64,000 nucleotides of DNA from Pithys albifrons albifrons. Taxonomy: Eukaryota; Chordata; Aves; Passeriformes; Thamnophilidae. The position numbers and the translations under genes are program-made. The notes beneath the pieces are model-generated. The model did not search any database, was not told where the DNA came from, and saw only the letters and a list, made by a program, of their open reading frames with translations. The stretch is from positions 39,544,490 through 39,608,489 of the forward strand of contig NC_092459.1 in assembly GCF_047495875.1 (NCBI RefSeq), given 5' to 3'. Positions 23,696 through 38,399 of the stretch are shown one piece after another; position 1 is the first letter of the stretch; each line of letters starts with the position of its first letter.

Positions 23696-26600
23696 CTTTA
23701 AAACCACAAAAGTACTACATTTGCAAATGTGCATGATAAATAAAAATGTTTTCATGTGACTGTCTGTCCATCCTAATCGTACTTTAACATGAAGCAAAGT
23801 TGTATAGAGCCTTTAATAAGCTATCACTTTAGTCATGATTATCCATATTCACATACTGTACATTATTTTTGAAGAACACAGGGGTTTTTTTTTCTGTAGC
23901 ATAAAGCTAAAAGTAGCATTTTTTAAAAAAAGTTTGTTTTCAAGGGTTCTTTTGACACTTTAATTGTTAAACACTAATCTGTGAGGAAATGCAGGAGCTA
24001 CACTTTTCTGTATTCTTCAGTTTTGAAAACTATCCCTCCACCAAATTTCTTTGAATTCCTATCTGATTTTTAGAAAAATCATAAGAGCACTTTTGATGGG
24101 TGTGTATTCTGGTAGGACTGGGTTATTCCTTGTTATATTTCTTAACACCTGCATTTTTGAAGGGTTAAACAGGTTATATAAAAGGGAAGAAGTCCTCTTA
24201 AAAAGGTTAAACTTTCCACTCTCGACAACCTGATATGTCTAATGCACAAGGTATCCTCTTTGAAAAAGGTTGTTAAACATGAGTTTTGTTTACATATAAT
24301 GTCATGCAGTTATCAGCATAATCAAAAACTTATTTAATCCTTTTCTAATTCTAAAGTGATTAGCAAGGGCTGAGAAATCACCTTATCTCACTAAAACACA
24401 GGTACGAACACAGAGTAAATATTTTGGTAAACAATTATTCTGCCCTTGCATATTCAGCAGTGTGCTAAATTATGCATAATCTTGCATAAGTAATAAGTGA
24501 AGGTAGCTTAAATTCAGGGTTTTTTTACCTGACCTATTTCTTTCAGTGCTGTTAGCTTCTTAAATCATGTATGAGCTTTCCGTAAGGCTTCAATGAGTAG
24601 TTCTAGTGGAGAGACTTCAGTAATAAATTTCAGGAGAAGACAAGTTTTTTGACAGGCATAATGCAACACATACAGAGTTTGGAACTCACACTCTGGGAAT
24701 TTAGAGCAATCCTTGCAAAGCAGCTTTTCCCTGTTACATTAATAGAGAAAATGAAGTATGAAAGTCCTCAGGAATTACTGCTAGGTGTAATTTAAATAAT
24801 TTACCAGAAGACAGTTCAGCACATGCATAGAACAGGGGCATACAGAGTTTGCCATAAGCAGTTTATAAATAAACTATATTCTGCTGAAGTAAGTCAGGCA
24901 TAAATTATAACTATTCCTTTTGTGGCTATACTCTGTTCCTCATTGTAATAGTTATTTAAAAAAAAAATCTGGGTTATGACCTTCTACTAGAAATCATAGG
25001 CTGTGCCTGCCTTGTACCTTGCTTATGAGCATGCTTACATTTAATAGTTTGGCTGCTATGAGATCAAAGTAAAATTACTATTGCTGTGGGAGAAAAAAAA
25101 AAGAGAGAAAGTACATTACATTTCTATAAACAGAATCTAGGTAGAATTTTGTAGTTCAGTGCAAAAAGGAGTGTTCAGTGCCAAAGACCATTGACTAGCA
25201 TCTGACCATTTCATGAAACCTTATGCACCTTGTTAATGTATTTTTCTATTTCTAGCCTCAAGTGTTGAAAGTTAAAATGACAGAATAACTTGAAAGTACT
25301 AATAGAAAATATGAAATTAAGATACCAGGGAGTACAGAAAGGCCAAAGAATATTTTAAACACACTTGTAGAAACTGGACAGCTCCTACTTCTGCACAGAA
25401 GCTGCAATGCTTTATTAAGGACTTTATTAAGGACTGTTACCATTTACCAACCAGAAATGTTTTAATTTAGTCAGAGTTCAGAAATAAGAATCCAGGGTGA
25501 GAGGCCAGTTGATTCAGAGAGGTTCATTGATTTTTGTATTCCAAATTAAAAATATATTAAATATATTTTATTCTGACACCTGTAAGTACCACATAAAGAA
25601 AAGGAAAACTTGGACATGATTTAATGTTTTTTTCCCCGGTTTATATTATACAAGTTTAGTGATCTCTGATTCCTGTAGAGCACACATGAACACAAATGTT
25701 CTATCTCTGCTAAGTATTTCACCATCTTGTTTTTTAATAATAAGTAATTTTCTTAATTTACTCTTAATTGACTCTTCTTGTATATCTAATTAGGAACAAA
25801 GCATTACAGCCACTGGAGCTCATAAACAATCACAGGTCAGAAAGATGGGCTTGCAGGTTTTTTGTCATTTTGAGCAAAAACTAACTCACATCCTTAACAC
25901 TTAAAGCAAATTATTCAAGATATTTTCTTAGAAAAAATATGTATGTTTCTGTTGGGATTTGATATTTTTCTGAATGAGATTTACTAACTATTTTTTCATT
26001 AATTCATGTATAAAAATAGAAAATTTTATATTTTTTGTTGATTTGTATTGCCCCAAAATTATATATTTGTGTAATTATATTAATACCTGCATAATAATAC
26101 AGTTATATTTTAACCTGGTTTTATACCTATATTATCACATCAGTAAATGCCTTGATTAAATATATATAGGTATTAATACAGCTACACAATGTATAATGTG
26201 TGTATAAATAATTCAAGCTCTTCTTAACCTAGCATTTATAAGCATAGCCAAGTCCTGTTAGCAAAACTCATGCTAGTGTAAGAGTGAACATGGGGAATAG
26301 GTTAAAAATGCCCTTGGTTTTGCTTCTCTCCTTCTAAAAGTATTTATGTAAAGGGTGTAGGGGAACCTGCATGCTGCAGGAAATCCTGGCTCCCCCTCTC
26401 AGACTGCCTGGGGAATGAAGCACTGTCTGCACTTCATCTGTGGATAATTTTGCAAGTTCTTACTCACCATGGCCCTGCTTCTGCAACATTTTACACTAGG
26501 TTGTTTGTCTCATCACAAGTGGCACTGAGTAAGCAAAGCTTTTCATGAGGCAGTCAAGTGCCAAACCAGACCTCATGATGCAGGTTCTGCTGGGCACACT

Positions 26601-29600
26601 GGTCATATTCTTGAGATAAGCCACTATTTTAACTGTTCTTTTCGTAATTTTGTAGGTCTTGTTACTTATTATGATTTAATAGGGTTTTCTTAGAGTAGGG
26701 ACAGAGTTTTTGACAGCTGTCATTTGGGGTTGAAAATCCTCAGTCATGTTCTTAATAAACTGAAAAGTAGTTTCAATATTCAGAGCTAGTATGCATATGT
26801 GAAAATTACAAATACTTAAGAGGTTTCACCTAACTATTCTTTGAATTTGCCGTAAATTTCATTTTCTTTTCTAAGGAAAAGTTGACTCATTATCATTCTG
26901 GTTGATGCAGTTGTATTTCCTAGTGTAGAGCTTTTTCCATTATTAAACTGAACTGCTAGAAAATTAAGTAATGTTAACAAGAAATCTCTCCTTAATATGC
27001 ACTAAATATAGGTTGTTGGAATGATAAAAACAGTTTAGTTCAAACAATTTAATTAACATCCTTACAAGGTTTGCTGAAAATAAAGTGCAAAATAAAATAA
27101 AATCACTGTCATGATCCTGACCCTGTGTTGCAAATTAAAAACACAGTTAAGTGTCACAAATTTCAACAGCTCAATCTGGGTTCACTTTATAGAACTATGA
27201 CAAAAGCAAATGTTTTGTCACTTTCAGACTGTTGCCAGGAAAAATTGTGGTGCATAATTAATGATAATCCTCTCTTTAATTTGTATATATAAAGGCATAG
27301 AAAGTTGCCACTGATAGCACAGGAATAATATGATTTTCGGTGTTAAAGCAGAACTGTTTCATCTAAAACAACGAGTAAGAGGAAGGATAATGGAAGGTGT
27401 CAGAGGCACAATAAGTAAGATTAGAGTGGACAAGGAGTGAAAAGTATTAACCGCATTGAAATTTTCAATTAGAAAGACAAGGCAAATCCTTTATGAATCA
27501 TCCCCTCCACCTTCTTTTAAACCTTTTTGAATAAATGAAGTTGAATTGCCTGAGTACAAAATCAAGCTTTTTCCAAGGTATGAATTACAGTTTTATGTTG
27601 TAACTCTAGACACTTAAGTAATTTTTGAGAACAAAGCTAAGCTTCAAGATCTTGAACACCTGCATTTGAAGTGGTTATTAGCTGGTCACCTTCCTAAGCA
27701 GACCTGAAATATCAGAACATCAGTGAAGCAATGACAAAATACATTATGTGCTGGATGCTGTGAATCACACTGCTTTCCTAATTTCCTTACAATAGATGGT
27801 GTTTCTAGATAATGTGTACTGCTGAACATGAGGAAAGCCAACCTGAGGTGAATGATTAGATGAAAGGAATTTCCATTAGCTCACTTCTGATATACTCATA
27901 ACATGAATTGACATTGAAATTTCTCAGTAATGAAGCAAGTTTATTGACATGAGTCCTCATATTTTGTCCTTTTACTTGCTTAGAAAATGTGGCAATTGTT
28001 TCTTCTACCCAAGGATAATTTTGGCTGTCCAGATATGAAGGCAGACTCAGCATGCATTAATTAATGGCTGTGAGTTTTAAAGCCACTGTGTAGCAGGAGA
28101 TGTTAGGACGCCAATCACCATTCGAGTGGTTCTGAGTCAAAAGCATACCTGCCTAGGTGTTTTACCACCAAAAATACAGCCACTCTGTAGTTAGATCTTT
28201 TAATACCGTATGTGTGTATTAACTCCAAAGTTGTCCAGGTTACCAGTAAGTGAAATTTACACCCTCCTAGTAAAAGTTTTGACTTTTTTTGCCTTTAAAA
28301 AAAATTACCAATTTGTAGTTACCAATTGCTGTGTGAATCACATAGAAGTCTTGAAGTGGTGAAACAGCAAGTCCTTAAAAGTAGTTATTTAAGGATACCT
28401 TAATATATCTAATCCATGGGCATGCCACACTGTTTCCAGGAACTGTAAAAGCTGTTCTGTCTTTTCTCTTTGCTAGAATTCTTTTTGTCTTCTTCAGTGA
28501 ATCCTCACCCATTTCTCAGACTCCCAGGATCCTACACAAAAAACATGAAATGCTGCTCAAGTTGTTATCCCATACATACTAATACCCAGAAAACTTTGTC
28601 TTCCAGCTGTGAAGAACTGATGTGTTAAACAGATTTTTCACAAGGCCTGCTTTCCTGTAATAAACCTAAAAAAGGAGACTGAAATAAGCATCCTTTCTAA
28701 ATACAGTACTTAAGTCTAGATGGAATTTCAGAGCAATATTTCATGCCTTTTGCCAACACATGAGGATAAAATGCTGTGTCAGAGACTCAGCATGGTAGAG
28801 AGATGAAAGTAAGAGGCAGTCCGGAATTTCTTAGTTACAGGGGCACTATGACTATATCTATGCTAATAAACTCAGTGCTATCCTCCACAACAGTTTGACT
28901 GTCCCCAAACTACCTTCTAGATATGGCCATTGAAAAGTCCAGCTTCTGCATGGCACCCATGAAGTCCTTGAGAAAGCACTGGTTGATATGAGTCATTTTT
29001 GTATGTTAGAGTTTGGAGAGCTGTGACTCTCTTCTCAATAACATTCCAGAGTGTGTTTAATTTACTAGCACAGATTAGCAACCTCTGGGGCTACTGCCCT
29101 CATTTTACTCTTTGAAATGTAGTTTGCCATAAGAGAAATCAAATGAAAGTTGTAATTCTGTTCTACTCCTATTCACCTCACTCCTCATCATGAACTTTCC
29201 CAGCCAAGCTGAAAATATGAGTGATGTGATGAGGCACTTCTTCAGAACTTCCCTTCACTTCCAGGGATAGAGTTTACCTACTGAATCCCTTCTACCTTTT
29301 CTCTCTTAGTTACCATCTTTAACAGTACACCCCATTAGAATCACAGGCTATTAGCTCCATTGTATGCTTTACTTACACTCTCTAGTGTTTATTTTCTTTC
29401 CAGCTGAACCCATGTGCCAGTTGAATGTTGATATCCATCTTTGACAGAAAGATTCCACCATCCCTAAATGGATTGATCTCAGCCTATCTGCTACACTTAC
29501 ACATAAGTACTCTACCACTAGCATCCAGAATGACCTTCTTGTGTACCTTTCTTATCCTAAATAGGTCAGCTCTGTTGTTAATTGTTCTTTTATCTGAGAA

Positions 29601-30445
29601 TAATATAAAATTCTTACCTGCTTCAAATTTGGTAATTGAGATATTGAACAGTCTGGTAAACCCCTTCCCTGATTCCTGTCCATTCTGAACTTGTGATAGC
29701 AGAGGACAATATTAAGAAGTGTGAAAATAAATAGCCTTCAAACCTGAAACTCAATGTATTAAAACCTTTTAAATATGTAGGAAGAAATAAAATGTGAATT
29801 TCATAACTGCCTTATTGTATTCACTTACCAAGGGCACTTCTACTCCTATGTGAAATGTTAGGTGGAATAGGAAATGCTGAACCAACCAAGAGTAAGGATC
29901 AATATTTTAATTTACATAGGACATTTACATGTTGGGTGAGATAAATGGCTGCATATTTCCCTTTTCTTCTTATAGGAACAAACTCAAAGAGGCTGGAGTG
30001 TAGGCAATTAGTTTTAGTGTCACAAGTAATCTTAAAAAGGCCTAACAATTTTAACTGCTACCTATGCCATGTTCTATCCTCAGATATTCATCCCAGAGTT
30101 TTAACAAATTTAGATTTAATTGTTTATACATGAAACTACTCTTACATCATGTGATTCAAAATCAGTTATGAATATATGATGTTTCTGTGAATATATTTTA
30201 GTAACTCTATCAAATTTTGTAGAAAACACAGCTTTTTCCAATGCCACTTATTCATCTCAGAGCTTCTGTGAAATTATGCAGGTCTTGTGACTAGTCTCTG
30301 GATTAATAACTGCACATAATAAGCACATGAAATGGTGTTTGGTTGGAAGGCTTTGCCCGAGTTTCTCCAAGGGAAAGTTACCCTAAATGTGAACTCCTAA
30401 GGCTCAAGTACCATGTGACTCCCTATGCACTTTAGAAATTACAGC
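23696..30445. other. AT-rich non-coding stretch, nothing recognised
   Basis: About 6.7 kb without a supported gene. It includes a 12-bp tandem duplication at 25,410-25,435 and a very AT-rich part at 25,500-26,220. The sequence around 27,230-27,430 has dense, non-repetitive, homeodomain-like words and could be regulatory. Open frames are all under 90 codons and motif-free. Confidence 0.55.
25410..25435. repeat. 12-bp tandem duplication
   Basis: CTTTATTAAGGA occurs at 25,410-25,421 and again at 25,422-25,433, followed by CT of a third copy. A small perfect tandem duplication. Confidence 0.85.
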
Positions 30446-30482
30446 TTTTTTTTTTTTTTGAAATTTCAGTCTTTTTTTTTTT
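30446..30482. repeat. Two poly-T runs
   Basis: T14 (30,446-30,459) and T11 (30,472-30,482) separated by GAAATTTCAGTC. On the minus strand these are poly-A runs, but no retrotransposed gene body is recognisable beside them. Confidence 0.8.
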
Positions 30483-30699
30483 CTTGAGAAGTCCAAATTT
30501 ATAGTCATTATTGGCTGGATTTCCCTTAGATTTCTTCCTCTTTCTGAGTTTGCAAGTAGCATTCACCTTCTAGATTTCTTGCAAGTGAAATAGATATCTT
30601 AATATTAATGCTCTCTGACTCTATAGATGTAGCTTATATTAGTAAAAATCATAGCCCTGAGTATTTTGTGGTGAAGAGAAATAGGTTGCACACTAATGC

Positions 30700-31050
30700 A
30701 TCCTGGTGCAACTCCTCTGCCCTCTCCAGGAGACTGCAGAGGAGGATATCTGTCTGCCCAGCACAGGTTTCAAACATTGCAGTCTGGAATCACCACGGGG
30801 GAAGTGTTGCCAACCCTCCCCTTGCACTACCTTGTATTCCTCCTCCACACATCAAGGTCTTCCTGACACTTTTGACAATTTCAGTGTGAGCCTTCTGGAA
30901 ACCAGGCATCAGGAAGTCCCCTATCTCCAGCAAACTCTCCAGCACAGCTTGCAAAATGCTTGAGCTTCAAAAGGTCCCTTTGGTCTGGGCAAGCAAGGAG
31001 AACTGTTCCCCCATTTGCTTGCACTGGTGGCTGCACCCTCCAGAACTATG
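30700..31050. other. GC-richer patch of unknown origin
   Basis: About 350 bases are markedly richer in C and G than their neighbours (for example CCTGGTGCAACTCCTCTGCC, CCACGGGGGAAG, GGTGGCTGCACCCTCCAG). Two + strand frames (30,608-30,889 and 30,706-30,963) cross it but match no family I know. The base composition fits an old LTR, an unrecognised repeat or a degraded processed transcript. I cannot decide. Confidence 0.35.
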
Positions 31051-32898
31051 GGGCTACCTGCAGACTTGTTAAATGAGTCCTCATGTCCCTGCTTGCTAGT
31101 TGGTACTGCATTGCTGGGCTACTGCAGTAGGACCTGATTACGTACAATGAACCAACTGCAGGAGTAATCTGATCATAATGGAAGTCATAAGGAAGGAAGG
31201 GAATAAGGAGAGACTGGAGGGAAAAGCACATTGATAAATATTCCATAATACTTTGATAAACCCAACTAAGAAATATATTCTGTGATCAGTGTGTTAATGA
31301 AACTGAGCACAACAAAAGCTAGCAGATAGTCACTATATATTCACTCACCAATTTTTACCATGGAGAACTGTGAAGCTATTGGGTTGGAATGGCTAGTACA
31401 TAAAAATTTAAAAAGTGAGAGTAACTTGAAAATATAAAGCAGCTCAAACATTATTTTTCTTGTGCTCAATCCAAGAGGAAATGCATGAAGTAGGGTTTTC
31501 TTTTTATTCTTGTACCTTTGTGTGTGCGTGTGTTTGTACATTTGGATGTATGTAACAGCTTTTATCTTTCTCAAGTACAAAATGCTTTCTTATTTTCTTA
31601 GTGACAGTGATTTTGCAGGTAATGATTTTACTTTCCCTATGTTCAAATTGTATTGAATTTCTGAAGTACATTTTAAAACACAATGTGGATAGAAAAGCAT
31701 TTTCATGCTACTAGTCTATACATGTATAAGAATTTGGAATGAGGAGACTTCATGTAATCCAGATATTTTATAGAACCTTGTACAACAAAGGTCCAAAAGA
31801 GAGTTTGCAGTTTGTTACTTGGGTTTTCAGGGGTTCATGACCTCTCCACAGTCTTTTGCATTGATCAATAGAAGTTTGATAGAAGGAAAGTTATTTAAAA
31901 TAATTCTTTTTTGGCACAGCTCCTTCTCACCTGATCTGAAAAATGTGGGGGTACAGGGCAGAATACTGAGAAATGCTCAGCTGTTTGAGCTGGACTTTAA
32001 TTTTTGCTTTGAGAAAATATTTATACAATCTGTTCATTTCATGCCTAAGAGATTGACTCTTCAGTGTGGGGGGAAAAAGGCTCAGTCACTTTAAATACTC
32101 CTGTTTTCCTGAACTCTGCTGTAATCAAGTCTCCTAACAGCACTGGTGTAATTGTGATCACAGTGATAGGGGAAAATGATCTCTTTACTGTTGCTTTGAC
32201 TCAGTTCCTCCACAGTCAGCCTGCTGTTCTTTGCAGACATTGCCTTATGCCTCAGAGAAGCACTGGATTTTGTAAATTTTGTTCCTGAGTTTATCCCTGG
32301 AATTTAATTTAACCTTTCATTTTTATCATAACAAAGACATTTGCTATATCTTAATCCAAAATCCATATGCTGAAGACTCAATAAACTACCCTTTTGCCTT
32401 GGATATTCTGAAGGATATTAAGTCTTTCTGTGAATAATATCTCTTTGCAAAGTGGCTAATAGTTTAATTTGCTTTTATATTAGAAGTAATAGTAGTATTG
32501 CAAAAGGCACTATTTTTGGCAATACAATCGAGAGGTTTAGAGCAGTCATAGCTTTTAAGATCCTCCTTTAACACAGCATTTAACCACACATTTACAGCAA
32601 ACGATCTGATGCAGCAAAGCTGGGGCAAAAGTACCAGTGGGCCTTTTAAACAGGGAGCCATATACCTCTTTGGAGGACATCCACTTTCTTAAATTTGTTT
32701 ATATTCTGTTTTGGAATCATTTGATGAACAGAACTCTTTTTGGGGTCATCCCTATGCTATGGTGGCTTGACCACCACAAAGGTAGCCAAAAGGAAATTTC
32801 CCTGAAGGAAATTGCACGTAGACCTATACAGCTCTCTATGGTTAGTTCAAAGACCACACCTCAGAATTTGATGCACACCGCTGTACAGCTGTAGGTCA
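31051..32898. other. Non-coding, nothing recognised
   Basis: No gene or repeat family was recognised. A short imperfect GT tract lies at 31,518-31,535. Small frames such as 31,819-32,094 have no recognisable content. Confidence 0.5.
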
Positions 32899-32973
32899 CA
32901 AAAAAACCCCAACCAAACAACCAAACAAAACCCCAAAACAAAACAAAAAAAAAACAACCAACCAAACAAAAAG
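32899..32973. repeat. A/C-rich simple repeat (CAAA / CCAA units)
   Basis: 75 bases of only A and C, made of AAAACCCC, CCAAACAA, AAAACAAAAC and ACCAACCAAAC units. Low-complexity A/C tracts of this kind are common in bird introns. The minus-strand frame through it encodes a Phe/Val/Leu/Gly-rich artefact. Confidence 0.9.
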
Positions 32974-33639
32974 CAATATTAGTCAACAAAACAGCATTTA
33001 AATTGGAATCTTGTGAGATCTCCATTCTCTTGCCCTCTGACTTCACTGTCCCTTCTGTCACTGCACTCTTCTGCCCCAGCTCTCCATTTTGATCATGTCA
33101 CGCGTCCTAGGATGTTCTGTGCCTACCTTTGCTTTGGAAAATAACAGATTAAAGGTCCAACAAATAACTTGATCTTTCTGGTAATACATTGAATATTAAA
33201 GCAAAATATTGTATATCTGTCGACAGACAGGACTGGTAAGAAACCAAGTCTCTGTACATGCTCAAATATATATCAGAAGAAAATCATAATGTAGCTAGAG
33301 ATTGAAGAGCTTGGAGAGTGAAGAATAAGTGGAAAGTGATTAAATGGTAAGTGATATCTTAAAAGCATATGAGAGATTTTAAAAGGATCTATGCAGAAAA
33401 CAAAGAGCTATTAGTTAAAAAAGGTAAATTGCAGATAGCTCTACTCTCAGTCCCACAATAGCCATCAGAGATGAACGAGTAATGTAATTTCTTTTAAATG
33501 GATGCTATTCTAGTCACACTTATCATCTGCAGAGAAATATTTCTAATATCTATATCAGATGATAAAACTATTTTCATTTATTATTGTACTAGATTTTTTT
33601 CCCAAGATTCCTACCACATTTTCTTCTTTCTGCATGTCA

Positions 33640-33880
33640 TTTTTTTGCTTTTATAACAAACATTGAACTTGTGAAGTTGCTTCATTTTATTTTTTATATA
33701 TAAGACTCAAATGTTAATATAAATTTTAGAAATAGGAAATATTTTCTTGCTTCAAAAGTGGGATAAAGCTTTCTGAATTTCAGTATATATGTAAGCACAG
33801 ATATAAATATACTATAAGTGATAAATATTTATAATATATAATTTAGATATATCTAAAATAAATAGTTTTTAGTAATTTTT
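33640..33880. repeat. Very AT-rich low-complexity region with 16-bp palindrome
   Basis: Around 240 bases with very little G or C. At 33,842-33,857 the bases TTTAGATATATCTAAA form a perfect 16-bp palindrome. No gene or element is attached to it. Confidence 0.65.
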
Positions 33881-36800
33881 GCAGTAGTCAATACTCTTCT
33901 CACAACACTTTAGCAGGACTATCTGGATTACTTATTTCTAAATGAAAAATAAAACCTAAATAATTTTCAGGAATTGATTTTTGCTGAGTTAATGAGTAAT
34001 GGATCATGGTGAAATAATGCAATAAGTACATACGGTTGCCTTTGAGAAATAAAGCAGGCTGGATTTTTTTTCCCATTTTGTACATTAGGACCACTTTGTA
34101 GCTCAGGCTTTTTCTCTGTTCATGATGTCGTTTAACCCTGCTGTCTGGTTATTATGCCTCTGATATAAATACATCCAATGTTAGCAGCACTGAAGAAGAC
34201 ATAAATGAAACCCAACAATATTACTCTGATAGAGTCCATATAAAGTTTGCTGTGTAGACAGCTGAGAGGAGTCATTTTTGTTTTCCAGCCAGTAATTGGA
34301 GAGTAAGATACACTATGTTTCAAGGCCTTGAAAGCTCATTTTATAATGAGACTAACAAGGTAAAATCAGCTATTTTATGTGAGTAAAGGTAGGGATGATT
34401 TGACTGTGATCTATGATTACCTGTGCAAGGAAGATATTTCTGCTCATAGAAGGTTCTGTAATCTGGTAGAATAAAGTGTAATGAGATTCCATGTTTGAAA
34501 ACTTAGAGCTATGCACATTCAGACAAATATTACAAGAGAAAAGTCAATTTACATAGGAATAACTAAGCTAAAGATCTCTTGGATTCTTTATCACTGTGTA
34601 GGATACATGCTTTGCACTGAAAAAAATTGATAACAGCTTTTGCTTCCCAAGGGGTTTATTTTATGGTCTTGTGCCTATCTTCATGGAACAAGCCTTCCCC
34701 TTCTTACAGTGAAGCAGTTGGGCTCATTGAGGCAGAAGAACAAAATAGTCAGCCATAGTTTTCACCAAAGAGATTTGGAATTTGTATGTTTATTTGAAAG
34801 ATGAATGTTGACAAAATATTATTTTCCCTTTACTAGGTCTACCCTGCTACTTCATGCATGATTGCAAATATGGTAGAATCAACTAGAATATTCTTTGGTA
34901 CACCAATATTTCTACTTTATTGTCAATTTTAATAACTGAGTTTGTTAATATGAGTTACTGGTCTTATTGAAATCAACTATACGCCTAATACTTCAGATCT
35001 TTTTTCTGTAGGATGCACAAAGAGATGTCAGTTTCTGATTTGGTGACTTTTTTTAAGGAAAATAAATTTAAGAAATTTAATTCCATAATTTAAAAGTTTA
35101 TATAATTATGCTTTTGTGCATCCATGTATACCCAAAAAGGGAGGTGAGGGGGAAATGACCCTTTGTAATGAAAATATACATATTTCACTGCCATGTCATC
35201 TCAAAATGTTCTCTCTTCTTACCTTCCTTTTCAGTTTGTGATCCATATTGTTCAACTAGTCTTGTAAAACTATTCAGAAGAAAGGTATAAAGCATTCTAT
35301 ATCAGCCAAACTATAAAGAGAAAACAAATTTAACCCCTAATTTAAAAAAAAAGTAGACATCAATCAGTAATGCAAAATACAATACTTTTTCAGTCAAATG
35401 TAGTTGAAGTATTCCATTTTTAGACACAAATAACTATTTTGAGGTAATTTTAAAAACATAATAATGTAGGATGCTTTTCTCTATAAACTTGATATTATTA
35501 CATTTTAGCTGAAGCATACAAATTCATTCTACAAGTCATTAGATTTTTTTTTCCAAATTACTTATGGTCAACTCATTTTTCTTCCTTCAAAATGAAAATG
35601 TATCCTATCCCTTCTCCCTTGAGACTTTTATCTTTAAGAAAGTTCCAGTCATATCCCACAAAAATAACTGTAGTGTTTCAACTTTCAGTAATTGGATGGA
35701 TAGAATAAATAAGCCCTTGTCTAGATAGCAGTGTTTGTTTTAGATTCACTGTATTTTTCTCTAGATTGGAGTGCCATGAAACCATCTGATCTGACTATGA
35801 AAGAAGTTATTTTATAGTGTTTAAAATATACTACATAACAGGTTCTGAGATTTTACGTTGAAATAATGCATTGAAAATGCAGGAGACTGTGTGCTGGAAG
35901 ACCATTTCAGACATTTGACTGTTTTAGCACTTCCACTTACAGATTGTACTAATATCACATGCCTGGAAAACAGATACCTGTAAAACACCTTGTAAAATAC
36001 AATTTAAATTTTCCATTAATAAATCATTAAATACTTTTCTCTGAGTGTCTGCTGAAAAGTATTAAGGAACGTGACTGTATCATCTAATAAAATACATTTT
36101 TTTTTTCTGATTTACAGAACAGAATTTACTTACAATGCCATTTAAAAAATCTTATGGTCTGGAGAAATTATAAACCTTTTTTCTCAGACAACTCTATCAG
36201 CGTAGGAATCAGAGCATGTTGAACAATTACCATAAAAGATGTGAGTGATTTGCAAAGGCAGACAAGAACTTTGATCTCAGATCTGCAGGACAAAACATGG
36301 AGGTGCTCACCTGGGACAGTGGGAGGGAAGGGGAGAAGAGAGGCTGCCTCCCATGTAGCCCTTTCACCCTGAGTGGGTCAGGCACAGGCTACAGACCTCT
36401 AGGACACTTAAGGAAACAGACCTCTTTTTTTTTCTTTTCATATACTAAGCAATTTCCATCTTCTTTTATTTCATACAGGGTTTAGGATACAGAAAAGTAT
36501 AGGACTCAGAAAACACATCTCCACTGATGTTTCTATAAGTTACAAGCCTCAGTAGATGTTTATATACATATGTACTCACAAACTGCCATTGAAACCTAGT
36601 CAAACAGCCTTCCTATCATTTATTCAAGTCACAGTTTCAGAGTCACTCTGTCTTTTGACTCCCATCTAAGACAATTTCTGAGCATTGTATTTAAAAATCT
36701 GGGTCGTTAGAGGCAACTTGTCAAAAAGTCATGTAAGTTGCAAATATATCTGAATATCAAAGAACACATGGCATTTTTTGTGGAGAGTTAAAAGTCATTA

Positions 36801-38399
36801 GCCACAGTGAACTGTCATATTCCAGCTGAGTAATTCCTTTCTGCTTATTCATTTTCATACTATATTCTCAATAGTAATTTTTGTACGTATGTGTTACACC
36901 TTTATACCTCTATTGTTACTCTATTCCTGTGGCAGAATGGGAAAAAATAATATTTGTTTTACTTCAGTGAAAAAAAAAAAAGACACATGGCAGAAATCCT
37001 GTGAAATGTTTTATGCTTTTTGTTGGCTAAATACATATGGACACCAATTGATTTTTTTTTTCTCTGATTCTGAACACTGATCACTCCACTAGTGCCAGAG
37101 AAATAATTAATATAAAGAACTGATGTGTTCCCACTTTTTTGTTTTTGTTAGTAACATTTTGTTTAATGGGTGTGTCAGAGGTTCATACAATAAAATGAGA
37201 TATTGAAAGAAAGATATTGAAAAATGCACCATTTTGCCTGAAAGTTATTTGTTTTGAACAGTTACACATATTAGTTTATGTGCAGCCCAGGCAATGAACT
37301 AAGATAAAATTCTTTTCTATTTACTTGATGTTGGTGTCATCCAACATAATACTATTACCACCTCACAGGTGAGCCAAAAATCTTGTTAATATGACTCAAT
37401 GCAAGTTCAGATGGAAAATATTAAGTAATTCCAATGTGTTCTGAGCCTTTTGGAAGCTCCAGCTGAAGACCTCTGACTCTGTGATGGTAGGACTTACAGC
37501 ACAGGTAATTATCTAACTGTTGAAAACACCTAAGGCTCTCAGACCTATGCTTGTTCCCTCTTTGCCACACAACTTTACCATCAAACTGCATGTCTGGCAG
37601 AAAGTGTGACAGTTTTAGTCTAATAGTAAACCTTTCCCAGCAGATTCTTTTATTAGTGAACTAGAAACAGAATTTGTTTAATTTACACCCTTTATAGAAA
37701 ATAAAATGTAGAATGCTGGTCATGGAACCTGCATTTACTTTTCTCACTCTTGCATTTGACTTTATACATAAAACTATGTGTTTTCTTTTTGACATGTTAG
37801 GCATGTTTGTATTCCACCAGAACTGCTGGGCTCTTATTAGGCAACAATCCATTTTTATATTATTAGAAAGTAGTATAAGCCTGAGGAGTATATTCAGTTG
37901 CAATGTATAAAGGGAATACATCTTAGTCAGTCCCCATAGTTTGACAGTCTTGGGGACAACTGAGGAACAGGATGGATTTTGGTTAATGCCTACTTAAGTA
38001 TCTGCTAGTTAAGTTTCAGCCTTCTATTTTTTCCATGTTTTGGTTTCAATATGCTTATATATATTTTAGTTTTTCACTATTACTAAAGAATGGTATACAC
38101 ATATTCTATTTAATTCCTGATCAGTAATCCTCAGATGTGTCTTCACAAGCAAAGTCTGTCCATAAGAGGGAGTTTGTACTGATATACTGCTGTTAAGTTG
38201 TACCAGAATCCATTCTTCAGAGCCGTATGTTATTGCCTGTACTCATACCCAGCCAAAGAACAGGTTGTCACATTGGCCCCAACCATGGAGAAGTAAATTG
38301 TTAGGATTTTATTGTCATATGTATTAACTTGCTATAAAGAGATTAATTTACCTATTCAATTAACATGAGACATGGTTGTAAGGGCTGCCATTTGATTTT
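33881..38399. other. AT-rich non-coding stretch, nothing recognised
   Basis: About 4.5 kb with short T runs (for example near 36,093-36,110 and 36,425-36,440) and motif-free small frames. A short, C/G-richer stretch at 36,295-36,420 has no recognised identity. Confidence 0.5.

Noticed and set aside
32861..33061. Minus-strand frame rich in Phe, Val, Leu and Gly
   Set aside because: It translates the A/C-rich simple repeat.
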